From positions 1 to 40,559 of the forward strand of contig NZ_CAMLDD010000034.1 of the NCBI RefSeq assembly GCF_946478785.1: a DNA stretch of 40,559 nucleotides, written 5' to 3'. This DNA comes from an uncultured Flavobacterium sp. GTDB taxonomy: Bacteria > Bacteroidota > Bacteroidia > Flavobacteriales > Flavobacteriaceae. Both the position numbers and the translations under genes were made by a program. The notes beneath the pieces were generated by a model, which ran no database searches, was not told where the DNA came from, and saw only the letters and a program-made list of their open reading frames with translations. Positions within the stretch are counted from its first letter, which is position 1. Each line of letters opens with the position of its first letter. Below, piece after piece: positions 33,519 to 40,559 of this stretch.

Positions 33519-33605
33519 GATACTTTTGAAGTATTGTTAATTGATAAAAATAGTATTTTTAAAGTATTTATGAAAGACATAGTTTTGAACAAAGAAAAAT
33601 TAGTT

Positions 33606-33714
33606 TCTCGCAGATTTGGCAGATAAAGCAGATTATCAACTTTAAATAAAAAATTCAGGATAATGGTTCAGGAGTTATAAAAAAATCTGCTCAATCTGCA
33701 GAATCTGCGTGAGA
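33606..33714. repeat. inverted-repeat element between lysR and the methyltransferase
   Basis: Left arm 33606-33634 (TCTCGCAGATTTGGCAGATA...) and right arm 33684-33714, an imperfect inverted copy rich in CTGC/GCAGA, with about 49 bp between. No coding potential. It probably forms a hairpin in the methyltransferase leader. Confidence 0.65.
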
Positions 33715-33730
33715 CATAAAAACAAAGATT

Positions 33731-34438
33731 ATGAAAAAATCAACTACAGAAGAGATCAGAGAACGTTTCGACCATGATGTCGAACGATTTTCAAATTTAG
33801 AAACAGGGCAGGTGGCTACAATTGACGCTACAATTTCTTTAGAATTAATTACAGAGGCATCGAAAAGGATAGTTCCCAATGCCGTACATGTTTTGGATAT
33901 TGGCTGTGGTGCCGGCAATTATACTTTGAAAATGTTGTCTAAGTTGCCCAATTTAAATTGCACTTTGGTGGATTTGAGTTTGCCAATGTTGGACAGAGCT
34001 TTTGATAGAGTATCTAATGAAACTAGTGGAAAAGTAGAGGTAAAGCAAGGTGATATTAGAGCAGTTGATTTGCCGGAAAATCATTTTGATATTATCTTGG
34101 CTGGAGCCGTTTTGCATCATTTAAGAGATGATGAAGATTGGGAAATGACTTTTACTAAAATATTCAGATTATTAAAGCCGGGAGGCTGCTTTATGATTTC
34201 GGATTTAATAACTCAGGATACCGAATTCTTGAATGAATATACATGGCAGCGTTATGGCGATTATTTAGAAGGAGTTGGAGGAGCAGAATACCGTCAGAAA
34301 GTTTTGGATTATATTGAAAAGGAAGATTCACCAAGATCAATGAATTATCAATTGGATTTGATGAAAAAAGTGGGTTTTACAAGTGTCGAAATTTTACACA
34401 AGAATATGTGTTTTGGTGCTTTTGGCGGAATTAAATAA
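33731..34438 (+). CDS. class I SAM-dependent methyltransferase
   Basis: 235 residues. SAM-binding motif I VLDIGCGAGNYTLKM (about 56-70), motif II-like LVDLSLPMLDRA, and the post-motif FDIILAGAVLHHLRDDEDW. Ubiquinone/biotin-type (UbiE-like) methyltransferase fold. The substrate is unknown. Single gene with a terminator, opposite a LysR gene. Confidence 0.88.
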   Translation: MKKSTTEEIRERFDHDVERFSNLETGQVATIDATISLELITEASKRIVPNAVHVLDIGCGAGNYTLKMLSKLPNLNCTLVDLSLPMLDRAFDRVSNETSGKVEVKQGDIRAVDLPENHFDIILAGAVLHHLRDDEDWEMTFTKIFRLLKPGGCFMISDLITQDTEFLNEYTWQRYGDYLEGVGGAEYRQKVLDYIEKEDSPRSMNYQLDLMKKVGFTSVEILHKNMCFGAFGGIK

Positions 34439-34444
34439 TTTTAA

Positions 34445-34474
34445 AAGAGCTTTTAGGGAATTCTAAAAGCTCTT
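34445..34474. terminator. bidirectional terminator
   Basis: A perfect 12-bp stem AAGAGCTTTTAG/CTAAAAGCTCTT with a 6-nt loop, between the convergent methyltransferase and DUF3291 genes. Confidence 0.8.
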
Positions 34475-34493
34475 CTTATTTAAAAAAAAAAAA

Positions 34494-34964
34494 TTAAACT
34501 TTATCGTTTTCCAAAGCCGGAGGAGAAAACTTATTCCTTAAATCAAAAACGAATTGCGAAGGGCCGTTTTGCTGCAAATAATCTAATTTTTCTACCGCTT
34601 CTTCAAGGGTTGGAATATGTCCTTTCGGGATCCACCACATTGCTGTAGCAGCTTTTCCGAATTTTAAAAACCATTCTTTACGGCGTTTTAAAAACTCGCT
34701 GTGAAAAGTTTTGTACATATAATGTTCTAAAGTTTCACTGTTTTCCCAAACAGAAACGTTTATAATTATCTGTTCATCGTTGTAAGGATTCAGACTTGTT
34801 GCATTGTAGCTATCATCTTTTAATCTCCATACAAAACCTTCACTTTTTTCAGCTAAAATATTGACAAGGTCTAAATTATCTACAAATTCTTTCATGATTG
34901 GATCATTTATAGTGACTCCTTTCATTTTGGCAATATTAATTTCGGCAAGATGATAGTTACTCAT
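34494..34964 (-). CDS. DUF3291 family protein
   Basis: 156 residues. Matches DUF3291 (YHLAEINIAKMKG, WRLKDD, NVSVWENSETLEHYMYKT, AMWWIPKGHIPTLEEAVEKL), a family in the dimeric alpha/beta-barrel superfamily related to antibiotic-biosynthesis monooxygenases. Function unknown. It is third in line after the mdaB-like and ygiN-like genes (59 bp gap), so a shared role in quinone or electrophile handling is possible. Confidence 0.87.
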   Translation of the reverse strand: MSNYHLAEINIAKMKGVTINDPIMKEFVDNLDLVNILAEKSEGFVWRLKDDSYNATSLNPYNDEQIIINVSVWENSETLEHYMYKTFHSEFLKRRKEWFLKFGKAATAMWWIPKGHIPTLEEAVEKLDYLQQNGPSQFVFDLRNKFSPPALENDKV

Positions 34965-35023
34965 GTTTAACTTGATTAAATATGAAGCAAGTTAACTTTT
35001 TGAACTTTATTTTCTATAATCAT

Positions 35024-35302
35024 TTATAATGATTGTGTTGTTTTATAAACTTGAATAGGCGAAGCGACTAAATTTTCGGTTTGCGTTATAAAATCCAGCA
35101 GATAGGATTGATTGTTATGAATGTCAAGACCAGGCTGATCCTTCCATTCTTCCCAAATTATAAAAACGTTTTCGGTCGTGTGAAGGTCATAACGTATGCA
35201 GGCTTCTTCTTTTCTGGTTTCGGTAACCAAATGATGAATCCTGTTTTTGACTTCTTCTAAGTTTTCTGGTTTACTTTTGATGATGGCGGTGATAGAGATC
35301 AT
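35024..35302 (-). CDS. antibiotic-biosynthesis-monooxygenase-like protein (YgiN type)
   Basis: 92 residues. ABM-domain pattern: MISITAIIKSKPENLEEVKN, CIRYDLHTTENVFIIWEEWKD, then a final helix. Such small proteins are dimeric and often act as quinol monooxygenases. It starts 11 bp after the mdaB-like gene. The E. coli pair mdaB-ygiN has the same order and is linked to a quinone redox cycle, which supports the call. Confidence 0.87.
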   Translation of the reverse strand: MISITAIIKSKPENLEEVKNRIHHLVTETRKEEACIRYDLHTTENVFIIWEEWKDQPGLDIHNNQSYLLDFITQTENLVASPIQVYKTTQSL

Positions 35303-35313
35303 GGTTGTAAGAG

Positions 35314-35913
35314 TTAAAAGTTAAGCGTTTGTTGTAAATGTCTCGTGTAATTTTCTTTGAAGATGTTAATATTTTCGGCGGTTGCGCCTTTTTCAACATC
35401 ATGAAAATGGAAACTGTCTAATTTTTCCATACTTACAAATTTATTCATTTTATGGAAACCAAACATGACTCCGTCGTCAACTGAGGTTTCTTCGAAAAAC
35501 TCTCCCGGAATTGTGAAGGCAGTTGCAGGTGCGTTCCAGCTTGTGGTGAGCATATATTTGCGTCCATGTAAAAGTCCGCCTGTTCCGTAATTGATATCCG
35601 GATTTGTTCTGGTTCTTCCGTCGTTTTTGTAAATTCCTTTTTGATGTCCGGCTGTAAAAACGTCGTCTATGTATTTTTTGAAAAGATTGGGTAATTGAAA
35701 CCACCAGATTGGTGTGTGATAAATAACAACATCTGCCCAAACGAATTTTTCGACTTCTTTATCGAGATCGATTTTTTCTTTGATGCTCGTTGTTTTTATT
35801 TCGTAGTTTTTACTTTTTAGGTATTCGATCGTCCAATCGGTAACGGTTTGATTGAATTTTCCGCCTGAATGTGCAAAATTTTGTCCTCCGTTGATAATAA
35901 ATATTTTCTTCAT
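35314..35913 (-). CDS. mdaB: MdaB-like NAD(P)H:quinone oxidoreductase
   Basis: 199 residues with a flavodoxin-like fold. IINGGQNFAHSGGKFNQTVT binds the FMN/FAD phosphate, then HTPIWWFQLPNLFKKYIDDVFTAG and LTTSWNAPATAF. It closely follows the MdaB pattern. It reduces quinones by two electrons in the cytoplasm. First gene of a three-gene operon (mdaB, ygiN-like, DUF3291), divergent from an AraC regulator that probably controls it. Confidence 0.9.
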   Translation of the reverse strand: MKKIFIINGGQNFAHSGGKFNQTVTDWTIEYLKSKNYEIKTTSIKEKIDLDKEVEKFVWADVVIYHTPIWWFQLPNLFKKYIDDVFTAGHQKGIYKNDGRTRTNPDINYGTGGLLHGRKYMLTTSWNAPATAFTIPGEFFEETSVDDGVMFGFHKMNKFVSMEKLDSFHFHDVEKGATAENINIFKENYTRHLQQTLNF

Positions 35914-36008
35914 ATTGTAAATGTTCTTGTTTCCGTTTGTGTGAGGGGTAGGAGCGATATCCTTTTGTTTTTTTCTTTAAAAAATAAAAGATTTAGCGGA
36001 TGACCCGA

Positions 36009-36027
36009 CCCCGCTTTTTCTGCGGGG
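36009..36027. repeat. CCCCGC hairpin within a dispersed-type repeat
   Basis: CCCCGC-TTTTTCT-GCGGGG inside a repeat-like stretch (about 35950-36040) in the mdaB/AraC intergenic region. It is the only GC-rich segment there and resembles palindromic repeats seen elsewhere in Flavobacterium. Confidence 0.5.
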
Positions 36028-36078
36028 ACACACCCAAAAACTGCTTATTATTTTTGTGCTTTAATTATTTGACAAAAT

Positions 36079-36134
36079 TATACCTTTTTTTATCTTTTAA
36101 AATGGTATATGTTTTCGTTTATTAGGTATATTTG
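36079..36134. promoter_or_regulatory. GGTATA half-sites and promoter of the AraC gene
   Basis: GGTATA occurs at 36104-36109 and 36125-36130 (direct, 21 bp apart) and inverted at 36079-36084. The second overlaps a -7 box TATATTTG (36127-36134). Direct repeats two helical turns apart are typical of AraC-family binding. It probably controls both the araC-like gene and mdaB. Confidence 0.6.
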
Positions 36135-36138
36135 CAAA

Positions 36139-36984
36139 ATGAAGAAAGAAAATTTATACGAGCCTTTTACTGTTTCTTTTGAAACGTTGCATGAATATCC
36201 CGATGTTGGAGACCGTCATAATTTTTTTGAACTGGTTTATATCCTTGAGGGAACAGGTTCGCAATGCATCAACAAAAATATTTTTGAATATGATGCGGGA
36301 CACTTGTTTTTATTGACGCCGGAAGACTGCCATAACTTTACAATTGAGACCAAAACGAAATTTTTCTTTTTGAGATTCAATGATATTTATCTGAAAAATT
36401 CGAGTCTGCAAAACGAAAATGTTCAGCGATTGGAATATATTTTACACAATGCGAATCATCAGCCAGGCTGTATTTTGAAAAATGATGCCGATAAATGTCT
36501 GGTAAAAGTGATGATCGAAGCGATTTGTAGAGAACATGAGGATAAGGATGTGTATAATCAGGAATTGATTCAGCAGTTAGTTAACACGCTGATAATTGTG
36601 GTGGCCCGAAATATTGCGAAGTATTTACCGGAGCAGGTAAATGTTGGAACTGAGGGAAAGGCGATGGATATTTTACAATATATTCAGAATAATATTTACT
36701 ATCCGGAAAAAATTAAAGCGGACTCGATCAGTGATTATTTTGGGATTTCCAGTACGTACTTAGGGCGTTATTTTAAGAAACATGCCAACGAAACGATGCA
36801 GCAATATATCAGCAATTATAAAACGAAACTGATTGAACACCGTTTGCAATTCAGCGATAAACGAATTAACGAAATTGCGTATGAATTTGGCTTTACGGAT
36901 GAAAGTCACTTTAATAAATTCTTCAGGAAACAAAAAGGGAATACTCCTTCGGAGTTTAGGAGAGCGATTCGTATTAGCGCTTAA
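36139..36984 (+). CDS. AraC-family transcriptional regulator
   Basis: 281 residues from the ATG at 36139. An ATG at 36109 is in frame, but it lies upstream of the -7 box (36127-36134), so it would not be on the transcript. The mRNA may be leaderless. N-terminal cupin (YEPFTVSFETLHEYPDVGDR, FDAGHLFLLTPEDCH-type EYDAGHLFLLTPEDCHNF) and C-terminal double HTH (ISDYFGISSTYLGRYFKKHA; INEIAYEFGFTDESHFNKFF). It is divergent from mdaB and probably activates it. Confidence 0.9.
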   Translation: MKKENLYEPFTVSFETLHEYPDVGDRHNFFELVYILEGTGSQCINKNIFEYDAGHLFLLTPEDCHNFTIETKTKFFFLRFNDIYLKNSSLQNENVQRLEYILHNANHQPGCILKNDADKCLVKVMIEAICREHEDKDVYNQELIQQLVNTLIIVVARNIAKYLPEQVNVGTEGKAMDILQYIQNNIYYPEKIKADSISDYFGISSTYLGRYFKKHANETMQQYISNYKTKLIEHRLQFSDKRINEIAYEFGFTDESHFNKFFRKQKGNTPSEFRRAIRISA

Positions 36985-37059
36985 TTGTAGAACGCGGATC
37001 ATGGGATTCGCAAGCGAAAACAGGATTATCGCGAATTTTTGTTATAGATTAAATGGATT

Positions 37060-38118
37060 TTAATCTTGATTTTCTTTGCCGGTGATAAAATCAAAATGTT
37101 GGATTTTACCGGTTTTTAGATTTTTGATTTCGTTTATCAGAAGTTCTTCAAGGGATTCAGTTACTATGTTTCGTTCCCAGGATTCGTTTTGAAGTTCTAT
37201 AATTTGGCCAAATTTTCCATTTTCGGCCGGATCTGTATCATAGACTAAATAATCGCCGTTTCTTCCTGTTGCAAACGGAATCCATTTTGGGTTTGCGTAG
37301 TTGTCTGTTTTGATTTTTTCGAAGTCTATTTCTAATTCGGGAAGATCATCTTCATCAAATTGTAAATCTTGTATTGAATTCCATTCCTCTTTTATGTCTT
37401 CAAATGGAATAAGATCATAAGTCCAATCGCCTATTAAAAACTGAAAGGCAGAAGTCACCGCATCGTATTCTACATTTTGAACTTTATAAAAGTTTAAAAG
37501 TGCAGGCGGCATTTTGACATCATCTTCTAATGTAGCATGTTCTTTTGAATCTTCCAGAGAAATACCATCCGTAAGATTGTAATAATCATTGTCTGTTGCT
37601 ACAATTTTGTTGATTTCCGCAATCCATTCCTGCCATAGCAATTCGAAATGTTTAAATTCACTATCAACAGCTGTTTTGACTTTCTTTTCTTTTTTTTCGT
37701 ATGCGGAAATGTCAAGTGCGGTTATTTTACCATCTTCTTTATCGAACCAAATACTTATTCCGTTAAGAATGAGAGCGCCGGTTTTGTCTCCTTTAAAAAG
37801 TTTTACTAATTGTTTTTTGTTGGATTCGTGAAACTTGAAAAGTTCTTGTCCATCAAAAAGAAATTCTCCGGTAAACGGATTTTTTGAGCAATAATCGTAA
37901 TGACTGCATTTTAGCTCAATCATTATATTTTCGGCTTGTATTCCTTCTTTAGAAAATGCTATAATGCCAAGATCATCCCAAGTGTAAATATGGTTGTATT
38001 TTTTCTTTGTATAGCGACATTCTCCCAAAGCCTTTTTTAAATTATCTACATCAACTGGAAAGTGAATAACAACATTGTTGATTGTAAAATCTGTTTTAGA
38101 TAGGGAAAGCTTTGTCAA
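37060..38118 (-). CDS. SMI1/KNR4 (SUKH) domain protein with extra N-terminal domain
   Basis: 352 residues. The N-terminal part (about 1-135; TDFTINNVVIHFPVDVDNLKK, YIYTWDDLGI-type HIYTWDDLGIIAFSKEG) is a separate domain found with SUKH proteins. The C-terminal part (about 205-345; MPPALLNFYKVQNVEYD, WIPFATGRNGDYLVYDTDP, SLEELLINEI) is SMI1/KNR4-like. SUKH proteins are often immunity proteins for polymorphic toxins. No toxin is next to it, so the role here is uncertain. Cytoplasmic by sequence. Confidence 0.82.
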   Translation of the reverse strand: MTKLSLSKTDFTINNVVIHFPVDVDNLKKALGECRYTKKKYNHIYTWDDLGIIAFSKEGIQAENIMIELKCSHYDYCSKNPFTGEFLFDGQELFKFHESNKKQLVKLFKGDKTGALILNGISIWFDKEDGKITALDISAYEKKEKKVKTAVDSEFKHFELLWQEWIAEINKIVATDNDYYNLTDGISLEDSKEHATLEDDVKMPPALLNFYKVQNVEYDAVTSAFQFLIGDWTYDLIPFEDIKEEWNSIQDLQFDEDDLPELEIDFEKIKTDNYANPKWIPFATGRNGDYLVYDTDPAENGKFGQIIELQNESWERNIVTESLEELLINEIKNLKTGKIQHFDFITGKENQD

Positions 38119-38150
38119 GGTGTTTTTCTTTTAAGATTGCTGAAAAAGAA

Positions 38151-38912
38151 TTAGATAATTTTTTTAATTACTCGAAGATTATGTGTGTGTTTATTTAATT
38201 CCGGATTGTAGATTCCTAAATGGTCTAAACGGTCAATACGAACTTTTCCACTGGCGTGAATGATGTAATTATTGTCCATAATGATGCCGACATGAATGAT
38301 GTTTCCTTCCTCATTGTCGAAAAAAGCCAAATCTCCTGGTTCACTTTCCTCAATAAAACTCAAAGGTTCTCCTTCAAGAGCTTGTTGTGAAGCATCGCGA
38401 TGAATTTTATATCCGTTTAGTTTGTAAACCATTTGTGTGAAACCGGAACAATCAATACCAAATGGTGTTTTTCCGCCCCAAAGATAGGGAGCATTCAAAT
38501 ACATAAAAGCAGTATTTATTAAAGCGCTTTTAGGTTTCGTACCGCTGGTTTTTGTACCTTCAAAATCGAAATTAGAGGTGTTGATTTCGTTATTATTTAA
38601 AAAAGATAATGATGCACCAAGCGGAATTGGCAATAGTAAATTATCCGGGGCACTGATATAATCAATCAAATCAGCATTCAGAATAATGGCTTCTTTGCTT
38701 AACTGATTATAATTTGCCTCAGAAATTACCTGATATTGTTTAGAATCTACCCAGCCTTCATAATCATCAAACTGAATTTTTATTCGCGCCCACTGATTTT
38801 TTCGTTCTAAGATTTGGATGTGTTCGCCAAACAAAAGTTGTGTAACGATTTCACTTCTGTCACTTGGTTCAGATCGAACGGGTACTATGGCTAGATTGCA
38901 AATTCCGAACAT
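38151..38912 (-). CDS. SH3-domain NlpC/P60 peptidase (C40 family)
   Basis: 253 residues. SH3-like domains (about 8-60 and 70-115) precede an NlpC/P60 domain (about 130-253). Catalytic C155 (GIDCSGFTQMVY), H207 (NIIHVGIIM) and the third residue H219 (YIIHASGKVRID). It cleaves peptidoglycan stem peptides between D-glutamate and meso-DAP. No clear signal peptide (MFGICNLAIVPVRSEPSDRS), so it may act on imported muropeptides in the cytoplasm, as YkfC-type enzymes do. Confidence 0.9.
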   Translation of the reverse strand: MFGICNLAIVPVRSEPSDRSEIVTQLLFGEHIQILERKNQWARIKIQFDDYEGWVDSKQYQVISEANYNQLSKEAIILNADLIDYISAPDNLLLPIPLGASLSFLNNNEINTSNFDFEGTKTSGTKPKSALINTAFMYLNAPYLWGGKTPFGIDCSGFTQMVYKLNGYKIHRDASQQALEGEPLSFIEESEPGDLAFFDNEEGNIIHVGIIMDNNYIIHASGKVRIDRLDHLGIYNPELNKHTHNLRVIKKII

Positions 38913-38938
38913 TTAAGGTAATTTATAAGTTGAAAATT

Positions 38939-38973
38939 AGGAGTCATTTACAAAGAATGACTCCTGATTTTTT
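38939..38973. terminator. terminator downstream of the thiolase
   Basis: A perfect 10-bp stem AGGAGTCATT/AATGACTCCT, 7-nt loop. The T-run is strong on the plus side and weaker on the minus (TAATTTTC). It separates the thiolase from the NlpC/P60 gene. Confidence 0.8.
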
Positions 38974-38985
38974 GTAAATAGTATT

Positions 38986-40164
38986 TTAAGCTCTTTCGAT
39001 AACAATTGCTGATGCACCACCACCGCCGTTGCAAATTGCTGCTGCGCCAGTTTTGGCATTATTTTGTTCTAAAACATTTAATAAAGTTACGATGATTCTG
39101 GCCCCTGAACAACCAAGCGGATGTCCTAAAGAAACAGCACCGCCATGTACGTTTACTTTGTCATTATCAAGATTTAGTATTTTTGAATTCGCTAAACCAA
39201 CCACAGCAAACGCTTCGTTGAATTCGAAATAATCAACATCTGCAATTGAAATTCCGGCTTTATCTAATGCTTTCGGTAATGCTTTTGCGGGGCTTGTTGT
39301 AAACCACTTTGGCTCCTGGGCTGCATCTGCATAACCTTTTATGTATGCTAAAGGTTTTAATCCTAATGAAATTGCTTTTTCTTCAGACATTAAAACTAAG
39401 GCTGCAGCACCGTCATTGATAGTTGAGGCATTTGCGGCAGTAACTGTTCCGTCTTTTGTAAAAACAGCACTTAAGGATGGAATTTTATCCAATTTTACAT
39501 TGGTATATTCTTCGTCTTTTGAAAAGATAATTGGTTCACCACGTCTTTGCGGAACTTCAACTGGAACAATTTCATTGTCGAATTTTCCGGCATCCCACGC
39601 TTTTGCACTTCTTTCGTAAGACTGAATAGCATAGTTGTCCTGTTCTTCGCGGCTAATATTATATTCAGAAGCACATAAATCAGCGCAAACTCCCATTGCG
39701 TTGTTATCATAAGCATCTGTCAAACCATCTTTTTGCATTCCGTCAACCATTGTGGCTGGGCCAAATTTGGTTCCGTTACGCATTTGTACGTAATGCGGAA
39801 TCAAACTCATGTTCTCCATTCCGCCGGCCACTACAATCTCTGCATCACCACAGGCTATTGCCTGGGCAGCAAACATGACAGCTTTCATTCCGGATGCACA
39901 AACCTTGTTTACGGTTGTGCAGGAAACGTTATCAGGCAAACCCGCAAAAAGTGCTGCCTGACGTGCCGGTGCCTGACCAACTCCGGCCTGAACGACATTA
40001 CCCATAAAAACTTCGTCAACTAATTTGGGATCCAGATTGATTTTTTCTAATGCTCCTTTTATGGCTGCAGCACCTAATTTTGCAACAGGTACTGTAGATA
40101 ATCCTCCCATGAAACTTCCGATAGGTGTTCTAACGGCAGAAACGATAACAACTCTTTTGTTCAT
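38986..40164 (-). CDS. acetyl-CoA C-acetyltransferase (thiolase)
   Basis: 392 residues from the ATG at 40164. The longer frame to 40221 starts upstream of the promoter and adds residues unlike the family. Active Cys89 (VNKVCASGMKAV), NEAFAV, GGAVSLGHPLGCSGAR and the second catalytic Cys in AAICNGGGGASA. It condenses or cleaves acetoacetyl-CoA in the cytoplasm; roles in fatty-acid oxidation or the mevalonate pathway are possible. Single gene with its own promoter and terminator. Confidence 0.95.
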   Translation of the reverse strand: MNKRVVIVSAVRTPIGSFMGGLSTVPVAKLGAAAIKGALEKINLDPKLVDEVFMGNVVQAGVGQAPARQAALFAGLPDNVSCTTVNKVCASGMKAVMFAAQAIACGDAEIVVAGGMENMSLIPHYVQMRNGTKFGPATMVDGMQKDGLTDAYDNNAMGVCADLCASEYNISREEQDNYAIQSYERSAKAWDAGKFDNEIVPVEVPQRRGEPIIFSKDEEYTNVKLDKIPSLSAVFTKDGTVTAANASTINDGAAALVLMSEEKAISLGLKPLAYIKGYADAAQEPKWFTTSPAKALPKALDKAGISIADVDYFEFNEAFAVVGLANSKILNLDNDKVNVHGGAVSLGHPLGCSGARIIVTLLNVLEQNNAKTGAAAICNGGGGASAIVIERA

Positions 40165-40190
40165 TTTCTGTATAGTATTAGTTATTAAAG

Positions 40191-40222
40191 CAAATTTAAT
40201 CTTTAATTTATATAAATTCAAA
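40191..40222 (-). promoter_or_regulatory. thiolase promoter
   Basis: On the minus strand TTTG (40219-40222), 20 bp, then TAAATTTG (40191-40198) match the Bacteroidota consensus. The expected start is about 20 nt before the ATG at 40164. Confidence 0.7.
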
Positions 40223-40342
40223 TTTTGAATCTACAGGAATGTATTTTAAATTTAATATGATTTTTTTGTTAATTCTATTTGTTTGATTGTGAAGTGTTTT
40301 AAAAAAAAGATTGGAAAAAGATTAAAAAAACTTCAAAAATAG

Positions 40343-40373
40343 TTGTGAGAAATATAATGATGTGTTACATTTG
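40343..40373 (+). promoter_or_regulatory. tRNA promoter
   Basis: TTG (40343-40345), 20 bp, then TACATTTG (40366-40373), an exact consensus, 32 bp before tRNA-Ser. It probably drives the tRNA-Ser/tRNA-Pro transcript. Confidence 0.7.
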
Positions 40374-40405
40374 CAACCGCAAAATAGGGCATGTTCCTTG
40401 AGCTT

Positions 40406-40492
40406 GGAGAGTTGCCTGAGTGGCCGAAAGGACTTGTTTGCTAAACAAGCGTATGGGGAACTGTACCAAGGGTTCGAATCCCTTACTCTCCG
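40406..40492 (+). tRNA. tRNA-Ser (anticodon GCT)
   Basis: 87 nt. Acceptor stem GGAGAGT/ACTCTCC with discriminator G, a D-arm with TGCCTGAGTGGCCGAAAGGA, anticodon stem CTTGT/ACAAG around the loop TTGCTAA (anticodon GCT), a long class-II variable arm (GCGTATGGGGAACTGTACC) and the T-loop GGTTCGAATCC. CCA is not encoded. Confidence 0.97.
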
Positions 40493-40506
40493 CTTCCAAT
40501 TTGCTA

Positions 40507-40559
40507 CGGGGTGTAGCGTAGCCCGGTTATCGCGCCTGCTTTGGGAGCAGGAGGCCGCA
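40507..40559 (+). tRNA. tRNA-Pro (anticodon TGG), truncated by the window end
   Basis: Starts CGGGGTG, has a D-arm (TAGCGTAGCCCGGTTATCGC) and anticodon stem-loop CTGCT-TTGGGAG-AGCAG-like, with TGG as anticodon. The T-arm and 3' acceptor strand lie beyond the window. It follows tRNA-Ser after 14 bp, so the two are probably co-transcribed. Confidence 0.92.

Noticed and set aside
36109..36138. Upstream ATG for the AraC regulator
   Set aside because: It lies upstream of the -7 box, so it should not be transcribed from this promoter.
40165..40221. Longer start for the thiolase
   Set aside because: It would begin upstream of the expected transcription start and adds residues not found in thiolases.

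Overview
The window looks like a chromosomal piece of a Flavobacterium-type bacterium (Bacteroidota). The reasons are the AT-rich sequence, the Bacteroidota -7 promoter box (TAnnTTTG, sometimes with TTG/TTTG about 19-20 bp upstream), the absence of clear Shine-Dalgarno sequences, a SusC/SusD pair, a Rho with a long N/Q/K-rich insert, a DUF4293 gene next to rho, and intergenic palindromic repeats of the kind common in Flavobacterium. No phage, IS transposase, CRISPR array or rRNA was seen. Two tRNA genes close the window.

Layout. (1) 1-5.1 kb: a 14-bp tandem repeat, then two paralogous TPR sensor histidine kinases, a 47-codon acidic mini-gene between them, and one NarL/LuxR-type response regulator. 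(2) 5.2-9.5 kb: DUF4293 membrane protein, rho, and an operon of a dienelactone-hydrolase-like protein and an M28 peptidase. (3) 9.8-15.4 kb: small stress or catabolic units (NmrA-like protein divergent from an HxlR repressor; AraC regulator and isochorismatase-like hydrolase; Lrp regulator divergent from ornithine aminotransferase; a DUF1810 protein). (4) 15.5-22.2 kb: a SusC-SusD-sulfatase operon with a long leader. (5) 22.5-30.2 kb: a molybdenum-cofactor operon (moeA, TSUP permease, mobA, siroheme cobA, moaD, moeB-rhodanese, moaE, moaC-moaB fusion, moaA). (6) 30.3-38.9 kb: a lysine-rich protein, a DUF2130 protein, LysR, a methyltransferase, an mdaB/ygiN-like quinone-redox operon divergent from an AraC regulator, a SMI1/KNR4 protein and an SH3-NlpC/P60 hydrolase. 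(7) 39-40.6 kb: a thiolase, tRNA-Ser(GCT) and the start of tRNA-Pro(TGG).

The most interesting candidate is the leader of the SusC-SusD-sulfatase operon. A promoter matching the full Bacteroidota consensus faces the operon. Between it and susC lie two very short open frames on the coding strand whose ends are rich in cysteine: one ends S-C-C-M-C-F-C-C-stop, the other reads MEKMHNRCCK-stop and is followed 8 nt later by a perfect 10-bp hairpin. Because the operon should release sulfate from imported sulfate esters, this suggests translation-coupled sensing of cysteine supply. It is an inference from one sequence and needs comparative and experimental tests. Secondary points are the paired kinases with the small acidic gene, a hairpin-rich island inserted into the Moco operon and flanked by a 17-bp direct repeat, and a MITE-like element whose terminal repeat supplies the stop codon of a LysR gene.
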